This document shows positions 19,173 through 27,879 of a DNA stretch of 32,563 nucleotides, piece by piece. Source of the stretch: Gammaproteobacteria bacterium (GTDB lineage: Bacteria > Pseudomonadota > Gammaproteobacteria > Ga0077536); contig JAURHQ010000020.1 of assembly GCA_030833185.1 (NCBI GenBank), forward strand, positions 1 to 32,563, read 5' to 3'. The position numbers and the translations under genes were made by a program. Each line of letters starts with the position of its first letter. The first letter of the stretch is position 1. Under the pieces are notes generated by a model that saw only the letters and a list, made by a program, of their open reading frames with translations, was not told the DNA's origin and did no database searches.

Positions 19173-22061
19173 ATGGACCTCGAAAATTCAGCAGTTTCCA
19201 GGCGTGAAAACGCCACCCGTTGGTCCGCAGAAGAGAATCAGGCCGCCTCGCCGGCCGAACTCGCCGCCACCGCGCCGGGCGAGTTCAAGGTCATTCGCCG
19301 TAATGGCAAGGTCACGGTGTTTGATGGCGACAAAATCAAGATCGCCATTACCAAGGCCTTCCTCGCCGTTGAAGGCGGCAACGCCGCGGCCTCTTCCCGC
19401 ATTCACGAGACGGTCGATGTGTTGACCGACAGCGTGGTGCGCGCGATCACCCGCCGCATGCCGGCCGGTGGCGCTGTCCATATCGAAGACATTCAGGACC
19501 AGGTCGAACTCGCGCTGATGCGCGGGGGCGAACACAAAGTGGCCCGCTCCTACGTGCTGTATCGCGAGGAGCGCGCCCGCGAACGCCAGAAAAAACAGGA
19601 ACAGGTGCTGGGCGAAATCCAGCGGCCGAGCCTGCAGGTCACCCGTGCCGACGGCACGCGCGTGCCGCTGGACGAAGTGCGCCTGCGCCGGATTGTGGAC
19701 GAAGCCTGTCAGGGCATCGCCAATACCGAAGCGACGGCGATCCTCGAAGAAACCACCCGCTCGCTGTTCGACGGCGTGGCCGAGGACGATGTCTCCAAGG
19801 CGCTGGTCATGAGCGCGCGCATGTACATCGAGCGCGAGCCCAACTACAGCCTGGTGGCCGCCCGCCTCCTGATGGATTCGTTCCGGCAGGAAGCGCTGAG
19901 CTTCATCGGCAACCACGCTGACGCCGCCACCCAAAATGAAATGACGGAGCGCTATCCACATTACTTCGAGGCTTACATCAAGCGCGCGATCGATCTGGAA
20001 CTGATGGATCCACGGCTGGGTAACTTCGACCTCAAGCGGCTGGGTGCCGCCATCGAGGCGAACCGCGATTTCCAGTTCAACTACCTCGGTCTGCAAACGC
20101 TTTACGATCGCTACTTCCTGCAGAGCGACGGCACGCGCTTTGAATTGCCGCAGGCGTTCTTCATGCGCGTCGCGATGGGCTTGGCAATCAACGAAATCGA
20201 GCCGGAAACCTGGGCGATCGAGTTCTATCACCTGCTCTCCACCTTCGATTTCATGAGCAGCACGCCGACCCTGTTCAACTCCGGCACGCTGCGCCCGCAG
20301 CTGTCGTCCTGCTACCTGACCACCGTGCCCGACGATCTGGACGGCATCTTCGGCGCGGTGCGCGACAACGCCCTGCTGTCGAAATTCGCCGGCGGGCTGG
20401 GCAACGACTGGACGCAGGTCCGCGGCATGGGCGCTCACATCAAGGGCACCAACGGCAAGTCGCAGGGCGTCGTGCCTTTCCTGAAGGTTGCGAACGACAC
20501 CGCGGTGGCGGTCAACCAGGGCGGCAAGCGCAAGGGCGCGGTCTGCGCGTATCTGGAAACCTGGCATATCGACATCGAAGAGTTCATCGAACTGCGCAAG
20601 AACACCGGCGACGACCGCCGCCGTACGCACGACATGAACACCGCCAACTGGGTGCCCGATCTGTTCATGCAGCGGGTGTGTGAAGACGGCGAATGGACGC
20701 TGTTCTCGCCGGACGATGTGCCGGACCTGCACGATGCTTTCGGCGAAGACTTCGCCCGCCGCTACGCGGTGCACGAGGCGCGCGCGGAACGCGGCGAAAT
20801 CCGCAACCACCGCAAACTGCGGGCGCAGGACCTGTGGCGCAAGATGCTCGGCATGCTCTATGAAACGGGCCACCCGTGGATCGCCTTCAAAGACCCCTGC
20901 AACCTGCGCTCGCCGCAGCAGCACGTGGGCGTTGTCCACAGTTCCAACCTGTGCACGGAAATTACGCTGAACACCTCGGCCGGTCAGGAAATCGCCGTGT
21001 GTAACCTGGGCTCGGTCAACCTGGCCCAGCACATGACCGTTGGCGGCATCGATGTGGCGAAACTCGAACGCACCATCAACACCGCGATGCGCATGCTCGA
21101 CAACGTCATCGACTACAACTTCTACAGCGTGCCGACCGCGCGGGCTTCCAACCTGCGTCACCGCCCGGTGGGTTTGGGCATCATGGGCTTCAACGACTGC
21201 CTGTATCAGCTGCGGCTGCCCTATGCCTCGCCGGAAGCGGTAGACTTCGCCGACACCTCGATGGAAGCCGTCAGCTACTTCGCGATCAAGGCCTCGACCG
21301 ACCTCGCCGCCGAACGCGGCAGCTACCCGAGCTTCAAGGGCTCGCTGTGGAGCCGTGGCATCCTGCCGATCGACTCGCTGGACTTTGTCGAACAAAGCCG
21401 GGGCAGCTACTTCGATGTCGATCGCAGCACGCGTCTGGACTGGGACGGGCTGCGGGAACGCGTACGTACGGTGGGCATGCGGAACTCCAACTGCATGGCG
21501 ATTGCCCCGACGGCGACGATTTCCAACATCTGCGGCGTTAGCCAGTCGATCGAGCCGACCTATCAGAATCTCTACGTCAAATCGAATCTCTCCGGCGAGT
21601 TCACCGTGGTCAATATGTACCTGGTGGAGGACCTGAAAGAGCGCGGACTGTGGGACGAAGTGATGGTCAACGACCTCAAGTACTACGACGGCAGCGTGGC
21701 GCAAATCGACCGCGTGCCGCGCGACCTGCAGGCGCTGTATGCGACCTCGTTCGAAGTCGACCCGCGCTGGCTGGTGGAAGCCGGTTCGCGCCGCCAGAAA
21801 TGGCTGGACCAGGCGCAGTCGCTCAATCTCTACATGGCAGAGCCCAGCGGCGCGAAGCTGGACAACCTCTACAAGCTGGCCTGGGTACGGGGACTTAAAA
21901 CCACCTACTACCTGCGCACCATGGGCGCGACCCACGTCGAGAAGAGCACCTTGAAAGACGGCAAGCTCAACGCCGTGCAGCAGGCGCCGGCGATCAGCGC
22001 GGAGGCCACGGCCCCCAAGGTCTGCCTGATTACCGACCCCGACTGCGAAGCCTGTCAGTAA
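19173..22061 (+). CDS. nrdA: Ribonucleoside-diphosphate reductase class Ia, alpha subunit
   Basis: NrdA reduces ribonucleoside diphosphates to deoxy forms using a radical supplied by NrdB. The 962-residue product is of the long type known from Pseudomonas. It carries an ATP-cone at about residues 38-135 and a second cone-like region at about 153-245. Catalytic residues are visible: C380 in LRPQLSSCYL, N592/C594/E596 in NLCTEI, C610 in IAVCNLGSVN, the tyrosine pair in TTYYLRTMG that carries the radical, and the C-terminal redox pair C958/C961 in DPDCEACQ. A GGAGAA site precedes the ATG. nrdB follows after 39 bases. Two ATP-cones suggest dATP control by oligomer changes, as shown for related enzymes. 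Confidence 0.97.
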   Translation: MDLENSAVSRRENATRWSAEENQAASPAELAATAPGEFKVIRRNGKVTVFDGDKIKIAITKAFLAVEGGNAAASSRIHETVDVLTDSVVRAITRRMPAGGAVHIEDIQDQVELALMRGGEHKVARSYVLYREERARERQKKQEQVLGEIQRPSLQVTRADGTRVPLDEVRLRRIVDEACQGIANTEATAILEETTRSLFDGVAEDDVSKALVMSARMYIEREPNYSLVAARLLMDSFRQEALSFIGNHADAATQNEMTERYPHYFEAYIKRAIDLELMDPRLGNFDLKRLGAAIEANRDFQFNYLGLQTLYDRYFLQSDGTRFELPQAFFMRVAMGLAINEIEPETWAIEFYHLLSTFDFMSSTPTLFNSGTLRPQLSSCYLTTVPDDLDGIFGAVRDNALLSKFAGGLGNDWTQVRGMGAHIKGTNGKSQGVVPFLKVANDTAVAVNQGGKRKGAVCAYLETWHIDIEEFIELRKNTGDDRRRTHDMNTANWVPDLFMQRVCEDGEWTLFSPDDVPDLHDAFGEDFARRYAVHEARAERGEIRNHRKLRAQDLWRKMLGMLYETGHPWIAFKDPCNLRSPQQHVGVVHSSNLCTEITLNTSAGQEIAVCNLGSVNLAQHMTVGGIDVAKLERTINTAMRMLDNVIDYNFYSVPTARASNLRHRPVGLGIMGFNDCLYQLRLPYASPEAVDFADTSMEAVSYFAIKASTDLAAERGSYPSFKGSLWSRGILPIDSLDFVEQSRGSYFDVDRSTRLDWDGLRERVRTVGMRNSNCMAIAPTATISNICGVSQSIEPTYQNLYVKSNLSGEFTVVNMYLVEDLKERGLWDEVMVNDLKYYDGSVAQIDRVPRDLQALYATSFEVDPRWLVEAGSRRQKWLDQAQSLNLYMAEPSGAKLDNLYKLAWVRGLKTTYYLRTMGATHVEKSTLKDGKLNAVQQAPAISAEATAPKVCLITDPDCEACQ

Positions 22062-22100
22062 GGCCGGCGCTTTAACAAGATAACGCTGAAGGAATACCTG

Positions 22101-23333
22101 ATGTTGCTATGGGATGATCCGATCGGACAACTGAAGTCGCGCGCCCCGCGCGCGACCGAGCCCGGCCTGCTGGCGACGCAGGTGCTGGAAACTATTGAGA
22201 CACCAGCGCCGGTGGTCACACCGGCCGCGGTGCTGGACACCACGCCCCCGGCAGCGGCGCCCGAGTCAACGGCCAGCACGCATGCCGCGGGTCTGGAGCA
22301 GGTTGAATTTGGCGCCCGCCGTCTGGCGGTCGACGACAAGCAAATGATCAACTGCCGGGCGGACCTCAATCAGCTCGTGCCGTTCAAGTACAAGTGGGCC
22401 TGGCAGAAGTATCTCAATGCCTGCGCCAACCACTGGATGCCGCAAGAAATCAACATGAATGCGGACGTCTCGCTGTGGAAAAGCCGTGATGGCCTGACCG
22501 AGGACGAGCGCCTGATCATCAAGCGCAACCTGGGTTTCTTCTCCACCGCCGACTCGCTGGTCGCGAACAATCTGGTGCTGGCGGTGTACCGCCACATCAC
22601 CAACCCGGAATGCCGCCAGTACCTGCTGCGTCAGGCCTTTGAAGAAGCGCTGCACACCCACGCCTACCAGTACTGCATTGAAAGTCTGGGGCTGGATGAA
22701 GCCGAAATCTTCAACATGTATCGCGAGATCCCGGCGGTGCACGACAAGGCCTCCTGGGCCCTGCGCTTCACCGAAAGTCTGGGCGACCCGACCTTCAGCA
22801 CCGGCACCACCGCCGCCGACCAGCGGCTGCTGCGCGACCTGATCGCGTTCTATGTGGTGTTTGAAGGCATCTTCTTCTACGTCGGCTTTGTGCAGGTGCT
22901 GTCGATGGGTCGCCGGAACAAGATGACCGGCGTTGCCGAGCAGTTCCAGTACATCCTGCGCGACGAGTCCATGCACATGAACTTCGGCATCGACGTCATC
23001 AACCAGATCAAGGTCGAGAACCCGCAGCTGTGGACCGAGCAGTTCCAGCGCGACATCGCGGAGCTGATTGACGACGCCATCAAGCTCGAACTGCGCTATG
23101 CGCAGGACACCATGCCGCGCGGCGTGCTGGGGCTGAACGTCAACATGTTTGAAGAATATCTGCACTACATCGCCAACCGGCGCTGCGCCCAGATTGGTCT
23201 GGCCGAGCAGTATCCGGGGGCCAACAACCCGTTCCCGTGGATGAGCGAACTCATCGACCTGAAGAAGGAGAAGAACTTCTTCGAGACGCGCGTCACGGAA
23301 TATCAGACAGGCGGCGCACTTAGCTGGGACTAA
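22101..23333 (+). CDS. nrdB: Ribonucleoside-diphosphate reductase class Ia, beta subunit
   Basis: NrdB holds the diiron centre and tyrosyl radical that drive NrdA. The 410-residue product keeps the metal ligands by alignment of motifs: D151 in [11 protein letters not shown]182 and H185 in [11 protein letters not shown]255 in VVFEGIFFY, and E289 and H292 in [11 protein letters not shown]. The radical tyrosine corresponds to Y189 in HTHAY, so this is a tyrosyl-radical enzyme and not the Tyr-less class Ic form. The N-terminus has a Pro/Ala/Thr-rich tail at about residues 18-65 before the conserved [25 protein letters not shown] precedes the ATG. A terminator follows at 23383-23412. Confidence 0.97.
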   Translation: MLLWDDPIGQLKSRAPRATEPGLLATQVLETIETPAPVVTPAAVLDTTPPAAAPESTASTHAAGLEQVEFGARRLAVDDKQMINCRADLNQLVPFKYKWAWQKYLNACANHWMPQEINMNADVSLWKSRDGLTEDERLIIKRNLGFFSTADSLVANNLVLAVYRHITNPECRQYLLRQAFEEALHTHAYQYCIESLGLDEAEIFNMYREIPAVHDKASWALRFTESLGDPTFSTGTTAADQRLLRDLIAFYVVFEGIFFYVGFVQVLSMGRRNKMTGVAEQFQYILRDESMHMNFGIDVINQIKVENPQLWTEQFQRDIAELIDDAIKLELRYAQDTMPRGVLGLNVNMFEEYLHYIANRRCAQIGLAEQYPGANNPFPWMSELIDLKKEKNFFETRVTEYQTGGALSWD

Positions 23334-23382
23334 TTGGGCATTAGACCAGACCTCCACGCATGGAGCTAAGCTGCGTTGCATT

Positions 23383-23420
23383 GGTCGGCGGCCGGTAACC
23401 CCGGTCGCCGACCTTTCTTA
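23383..23420 (+). terminator. Intrinsic terminator after nrdB
   Basis: GGTCGGCG at 23383-23390 pairs with CGCCGACC at 23405-23412, with an inner CCGG/CCGG continuation. It is followed by TTTCTTATTCT. It lies 50 bases past the nrdB stop on the same strand. Confidence 0.8.
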
Positions 23421-23482
23421 TTCTCTGCCGGCTCATCAGTAGCCGAGCTTCCAAAATCCTCGATTTCCCGGCTTAAAAACAC

Positions 23483-23515
23483 AAAAAAAAGCGCGACCCC
23501 ATGACAGGGTCGCGC
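23483..23515 (-). terminator. Intrinsic terminator of the chemoreceptor gene
   Basis: Read on the minus strand, GCGCGACCC and GGGTCGCGC (plus-strand 23491-23499 and 23507-23515) form a 9-bp stem. It is followed by eight T residues (A-run at 23483-23490). It lies 30 bases after the chemoreceptor stop and ends the mfnF-pabB-mfnE-mcp direction. Confidence 0.9.
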
Positions 23516-23544
23516 CTTGAGACGCGGCAATCCTCGCCTGCGGA

Positions 23545-24726
23545 TCAGGACAGACGGAACTTCCCGACGTGCCCCTGCTGCGATGCTGCCAGCCGCGCGA
23601 GGTCATGGCTGGCCTGCGCGATATGCAGCGAACCCTGCGTGGCTTCGGTGCCGATGATCTTGATGCTCTCGATGCTGGTCGAAATGTGCTGGGCGTTCTG
23701 CCGCTGGTAGTCCGCCGCCGCCGCGATCTGGCCGTTCATCTCGCGGATGGTGTCGACCATCGCGGTGATGCTGGCAATCGACTGACCGGCCTGCTGCGCC
23801 TGGGCCACGCTGTCCTGCGCCTTCTCGAGCCCGGACTGCATGACTTCCACCGCCACGTTCGCACCGTTCTGCAGGCGTTCGATCATGGACTGAATCTCAC
23901 GCGTGGACTGCTGGGTGCGGCTGGCGAGACTGCGGACTTCGTCGGCCACCACCGCAAAGCCACGGCCCTGCTCGCCGGCACGCGCCGCTTCAATCGCGGC
24001 ATTGAGCGCCAGCAGGTTGGTCTGTTCGGCGATGCCGCGAATTACGTCCAGCACCTGCCCGATGTTCATGCTGTCAGCTTTAAGATTGCTGAGCGCTTCG
24101 GAGGTTTGCATCACTTCGCCGGCCAGTTCCTCGATTGCACGGCCGGTCGCGCGGACGACCTTGAAGCCGCGCTGCGCTTCCTGATCGGCCTCGTTGGCCG
24201 CATCTGCAGCGCGTTGCGCCTTTTCCGCCACCGAATCGACCGACTCGGTCATCACCGAGATCGAGCCCGCGACGCGCTCGGTCTCCGCGCTCTGCCGGCT
24301 CATGCCGCTTTTGCTGTGGGCGGTGACGGCGGACAGTTCTTCGGCCGAGGCAGCGATGGTGCCCGAACTCTCGACAATCGCGTCGACCAGTTGCGTTACA
24401 TTCTTGCGGGCCTTGGAAAACTCCCAAGCCAACCAGGCCAGCTCGTCACGGCCTTCGATTTCGCATTTGGGGGTGAGGTCGCCCTCGGCCATTTTCTTCA
24501 GGGCGTTGACCACAATCTCGGTCCGCTTGGCCGCCAGACCGCCCAGCGACCAGGCGAGGGTCAGCGGCCCTAGCACCACCGCGGCGCCGATCAGGTAGAG
24601 CAGCCCCTGGGCGCTGTCCGGCAACCCCATCATGAGCAGGTGAAACAGACCCTGTCCCACCAAACCGACGATCACCAACATCAGCATCTGCTGCTTGAGG
24701 TTAAACCGCGCTACCAATTCGTTCAT
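23545..24726 (-). CDS. Methyl-accepting chemotaxis protein without a periplasmic sensor domain
   Basis: The 393-residue product has two helices close together (about residues 12-33 and 40-62) with only a few residues between them, so there is no room for a ligand-binding domain outside the membrane. A HAMP-like segment follows at about 64-115 ([21 protein letters not shown]), then a long helical signalling domain. Its conserved hairpin tip lies at about 231-262 ([18 protein letters not shown], then [11 protein letters not shown]). That tip docks CheW and CheA in the family. The ATG at 24726 is preferred over one 24 bases upstream because GGAG lies 8-9 bases before it. It lies 73 bases downstream of the amino acid kinase gene on the same strand, with no terminator between them. 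Confidence 0.93.
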   Translation of the reverse strand: MNELVARFNLKQQMLMLVIVGLVGQGLFHLLMMGLPDSAQGLLYLIGAAVVLGPLTLAWSLGGLAAKRTEIVVNALKKMAEGDLTPKCEIEGRDELAWLAWEFSKARKNVTQLVDAIVESSGTIAASAEELSAVTAHSKSGMSRQSAETERVAGSISVMTESVDSVAEKAQRAADAANEADQEAQRGFKVVRATGRAIEELAGEVMQTSEALSNLKADSMNIGQVLDVIRGIAEQTNLLALNAAIEAARAGEQGRGFAVVADEVRSLASRTQQSTREIQSMIERLQNGANVAVEVMQSGLEKAQDSVAQAQQAGQSIASITAMVDTIREMNGQIAAAADYQRQNAQHISTSIESIKIIGTEATQGSLHIAQASHDLARLAASQQGHVGKFRLS

Positions 24727-24799
24727 CTCTGCTGCTCCGCTCGGCGTCATTGCCCATGCCGTCTATCGGCGAGTGGCAGGCCGGACTTGAACAGTCGGT

Positions 24800-25402
24800 T
24801 TAATCCGGCTGAATACGTTGCGCTTCAGCGGTCTCTATCGGTGGAAGCCCGGCGGGCAAATCGGCCGCCGACCACCAGTAGCAAGGCAGCGGTCTGGCGC
24901 GTAGCAAGGCTGGAAAAAAGGCATCGACATAACCGGCCGCCGACAGTGCACTGGCGCGCTGCTCGGTCGTGGCGGGCGCGGCGGATTTCAGCAGCACCAG
25001 CCCGCGTGCCGCCTGCGTCTGCGCAACCCAGAGCGCGATGGAATCGGCGCTGACGCGCCAGTCTTCCGGTAAACCCTGCAGCCGGGCTGCGGCGTCGCCT
25101 TCAGGGCACCAGATAGCGCCGCCCGCGTCATCGGCCAGCGCCGCAAGTTTGGCGTTGGCGGTGAGCGCGGGCTGCATCGCGGCGAGTTGGACGCCGAAAA
25201 GCCCCATCGCCTGCACCGCCATGCGATGCGCGTGGGCATCGTCAAAACGCCAGCGGCCCTGCATCTCGCGCACCGTGTCGGCATAGGGCCCGCCCCCCGG
25301 CACGATCAGCCAGCGGCGAGCGCGGTCCTCGGCCAACAGCGACAGCCAGCCGGGCAAGCGGGCGTTGCCCGCCAGGCTACCGCCAATCTTGATGACCCAC
25401 AT
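24800..25402 (-). CDS. Amino acid kinase family protein, MfnE-like (methanofuran-type cofactor synthesis)
   Basis: The 200-residue product has the compact amino acid kinase fold. MWVIKIGGSLAGN at the N-terminus is the phosphate loop, LIVPGGGPYADTVR is the glycine loop, and WRVSADSIALWVA with LVLLKSAAP forms the nucleotide end. The start at 25402 opens directly with the KIGGSL motif and overlaps the end of pabB by 26 bases. The archaeal relative MfnE phosphorylates (aminomethyl)furanmethanol phosphate to the diphosphate during methanofuran synthesis. The position here beside an MfnF-like gene, pabB and H4MPT genes suggests the same step toward a bacterial methylofuran. The assignment rests on fold and context, not on specific residues. 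Confidence 0.8.
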   Translation of the reverse strand: MWVIKIGGSLAGNARLPGWLSLLAEDRARRWLIVPGGGPYADTVREMQGRWRFDDAHAHRMAVQAMGLFGVQLAAMQPALTANAKLAALADDAGGAIWCPEGDAAARLQGLPEDWRVSADSIALWVAQTQAARGLVLLKSAAPATTEQRASALSAAGYVDAFFPALLRARPLPCYWWSAADLPAGLPPIETAEAQRIQPD

Positions 25403-26780
25403 GGGCAGGCTCCGCACGCGCAAAGACTTCGAGCATCGCGGACGCCTTGGCCAGCGACTCGGCGTATTCGGATTCAAGCCCCGAGTCCATCACGATTCCG
25501 CCGCCGGCCCAGCAGTACATGCGGCCGCGATGGCAAAGCAGGGTTCTGATCGCGATGTTGGTATCCATACGACCATCCGCCGACAGATAGCCGATGGCCC
25601 CGCAGTACACGCTGCGGCGCTGGGGTTCGAGTTCCTCGATCACTTCCATCGCCCGCAGCTTGGGCGCACCGGTAATCGAGCCGCCGGGGAAGCAGTCGCG
25701 CAACACCGTGAGCGGCGAGACGCCGGCGGCCAGCCGCGCCCGCACCGTGCTGACCAGATGGTGCACCTTGGCAAAACTTTCGACCGCAAAGAGCTTCGGC
25801 ACTTCCACGCTGCCAAGCTCGCTGTGCTTGCCGAGATCGTTGCGCAGCAGGTCAACGATCATCACGTTCTCCGCCCGATCCTTGGGGCTTTGCGCCAGTG
25901 CAGCCGCGAGCCGACGGTCTTCTTCCGGCGTGGCTCCCCGCGGCACCGTGCCCTTGATCGGCCGGGTTTCAACCACGCCGGCATCGATCCCGATGAAGCG
26001 CTCGGGCGAAGAACTGAGCACCGTGCCTTCCGGCAGCGCCAGATAGGCCGAATACGGCGCGGGATTGATTGTGCGCAGACGCAGGTAGGCATCCCAAGGG
26101 TCGCCGCTGACGCTGGCCGAGAAGCGCTGCGTCAGATTGACCTGATACACATCGCCTTCGCGCAGATAGCGTTTGATTTGCCGCCATGACGCGGCGTACT
26201 GCTCAAAGCGGAGTTCGGGGCCGGCCGGCGAGGTCACCTCAAACAGACTGCCGAAGGCCGCCGGCGTCAGCGGGCGCTGCGCCTCCCAGGCCCGTAGCAC
26301 CTTGTCCTCGTCGCAGCTCGCCTGCGGATGAATCAACAACTCGGCAGACTCGGTCTGGTGGTCAACGACGATCGCCCAGCCGTAGATGCCGACCGCCATC
26401 TCCGGCATGTCGATGTCGCGGGCGGCGCGGGCGGGCAGGCGTTCCACGCGCCGCCCCAAATCGTAGGCGAAGTAACCTAGCGCCCCGCCGGTGAAAAACC
26501 CCGCCTCGCCGGTCGGCGGCAGGTGGCTCGCCAGGGTGCGCTCAAGCACCGCGAAAGGGTCGTCGGCGGAAGCCTTGCTGTCGCTCGCGGTGGTGACGGT
26601 GGTGGTGTCGCCCACGGTAACGACGGTGGCCAGCGGGTCGCAGGCGATGAGGTCGTAGCGCCCACCGCTGCAGCCGTCGCGACAGCTGTCGAGAAAGACG
26701 AACCAGGGCCGAGCGGTAAACCGGCCGAGACTGGCGGCGACCGCCCGGCGATAGCTGAGGCCGATGCGTTTCAGGCCCAT
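25377..26780 (-). CDS. pabB: Aminodeoxychorismate synthase component I
   Basis: PabB converts chorismate plus ammonia to 4-amino-4-deoxychorismate, the precursor of p-aminobenzoate. The 467-residue product is of the TrpE/PabB/MenF fold, with VYQVNLTQRF at about 211-220 and SSPERFIGI at about 257-265. RPIKGT is at 273-278, and GGSITGAPKLRAMEVIEELE and WAGGGIVMDS follow. The lysine in PIKGT (K276) is the aminodeoxychorismate-type residue; anthranilate synthases have alanine there. No glutamine amidotransferase domain is fused, so a separate PabA must supply ammonia. p-Aminobenzoate is the arylamine of both folate and H4MPT. Its start overlaps the mfnF-like end by 10 bases and its end overlaps the kinase gene. 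Confidence 0.93.
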   Translation of the reverse strand: MGLKRIGLSYRRAVAASLGRFTARPWFVFLDSCRDGCSGGRYDLIACDPLATVVTVGDTTTVTTASDSKASADDPFAVLERTLASHLPPTGEAGFFTGGALGYFAYDLGRRVERLPARAARDIDMPEMAVGIYGWAIVVDHQTESAELLIHPQASCDEDKVLRAWEAQRPLTPAAFGSLFEVTSPAGPELRFEQYAASWRQIKRYLREGDVYQVNLTQRFSASVSGDPWDAYLRLRTINPAPYSAYLALPEGTVLSSSPERFIGIDAGVVETRPIKGTVPRGATPEEDRRLAAALAQSPKDRAENVMIVDLLRNDLGKHSELGSVEVPKLFAVESFAKVHHLVSTVRARLAAGVSPLTVLRDCFPGGSITGAPKLRAMEVIEELEPQRRSVYCGAIGYLSADGRMDTNIAIRTLLCHRGRMYCWAGGGIVMDSGLESEYAESLAKASAMLEVFARAEPAHVGHQDWR

Positions 26781-27823
26781 TGCCGCGCTCCCAGCAAGGC
26801 CATCGCAACCGCGGGCGCATGTTCACTGGCGGTAGCCCGCAGCGCTGCCGGCAAGCCCAGCGCCTCGGCGAAGTCGATATACGGCCAGCCTGCGTCATCC
26901 GCCACCTGCCGGATCAGGAAGCGGCCGATGCCCGCCCCCACGATGAACGCGCGGCGCCCCCTGCGCGGCTGTTCTACGCGCTGAATCGCCTCGCGCAGAC
27001 GCCGGCGCTGCGCCGCTGCCAAATGCATCGCCAGCGCGTGCACGGCCTCCTCGTGGCCAGATGCATCGTCGCCCACCATGCGCGCCAGCCGCGCGGCCGA
27101 CTCGGCCAGCGACTTGCCCCGCCCGTCGGCGCTGGGCTGCAGATCTGCGGTCGGCGGCAAGCTGCCACACAGCCGATGGACGTCCGCCGTCGTCGCAAAG
27201 TATTCCGCCGCCAGTCCCTGCCATTCGCCCCGATAGGGCACGCGCGCCGCGAGCGCCATCACCGGCGTCCGCACCACGCCCTGATAGACCAGTTCGTCAC
27301 TCGTCAGTCGGCGGCGATCGTCGATACCAGCCGTCACCACCTGGCCCTGTTCGATACGGATGAGGTCGGTGGTCGTGCTGCCCATGTCGATCAGGAGCGC
27401 ATCCGGCAGGACGCCCGCGAGCGCGCTGGCGCTGGCGTGCCAGTTCATCGATGCAACCTTTGCCGCCGGCAGCGCGGGCGGTTCAAGCAAGGCCTGGTCG
27501 ACGGCGTAAACCCGGCACTGGCCGCCGGGCACGCGTGCCGCAAACCAGCCGGCGATCGCAGCAACGCCCGCCTGACGGTCGCTAAAGAGGTCGCACATTT
27601 CGCCCGTCATCGTCAGCGCGTGGCGGCAGGCGGCGAGGTCGACGTCTTGCGCCACCGTGGCGACTGCCGCCGCGAGTTGGTCGAGACCCTGCCACAGCGG
27701 ACAAGGCAGCGACCAGACTTGCAGCAGCTCCCCGCTGGCCGAGACCGACGCCGCTTTCAAATGCGCCCCGCCCACGTCCCAGCCGATCACCGCCGCCGAT
27801 GCGCTCACCGCACGACCTGCCAT
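26771..27823 (-). CDS. H4MPT-linked C1 pathway protein, MfnF-like (hydantoinase/oxoprolinase-related ASKHA fold)
   Basis: The 350-residue protein shows the two ATP-binding signatures of the ASKHA fold: GWDVGGAHLKAA at about residues 14-25 and LLIDMGSTTTDLIRIEQG at about 143-160. An adenosine-motif-like AFIVGAGIGRFLI lies at about 292-304. It belongs to the family long annotated as a probable H4MPT-linked C1 transfer pathway protein. Its archaeal member MfnF joins the aminomethylfuran diphosphate to gamma-glutamyltyramine in methanofuran synthesis. With an MfnE-like kinase two genes downstream, consecutive pathway steps would be encoded together. The ATG at 27823 lies within the -35 region of the divergent HisA-like promoter, so the two directions may interfere. 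Confidence 0.88.
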   Translation of the reverse strand: MAGRAVSASAAVIGWDVGGAHLKAASVSASGELLQVWSLPCPLWQGLDQLAAAVATVAQDVDLAACRHALTMTGEMCDLFSDRQAGVAAIAGWFAARVPGGQCRVYAVDQALLEPPALPAAKVASMNWHASASALAGVLPDALLIDMGSTTTDLIRIEQGQVVTAGIDDRRRLTSDELVYQGVVRTPVMALAARVPYRGEWQGLAAEYFATTADVHRLCGSLPPTADLQPSADGRGKSLAESAARLARMVGDDASGHEEAVHALAMHLAAAQRRRLREAIQRVEQPRRGRRAFIVGAGIGRFLIRQVADDAGWPYIDFAEALGLPAALRATASEHAPAVAMALLGARQWA

Positions 27824-27851
27824 GACAGACGCCGCGCAGGCTTCCTACAAT
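27822..27851 (+). promoter_or_regulatory. Sigma-70-like promoter for the HisA-like gene
   Basis: ATGACA at 27822-27827 and TACAAT at 27846-27851 are separated by 18 bases, each one base from TTGACA and TATAAT. Transcription would start near 27858, between two candidate ATGs. This supports translation from 27880 rather than 27850. The -35 box overlaps the start codon of the divergent mfnF-like gene. Confidence 0.6.
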
Positions 27852-27879
27852 GGGAGCCCTGCCCCTGCTGGAATCTTCG

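Noticed and set aside
19188-21935. 915-codon open frame antisense to nrdA
   Set aside because: nrdA is certain here with all catalytic residues. The antisense product has no recognisable motif and the composition of a shadow frame.
25377-26780. Anthranilate synthase component I (TrpE) as an alternative to PabB
   Set aside because: The PIKGT lysine at residue 276 marks the aminodeoxychorismate type, and there are no trp genes nearby.
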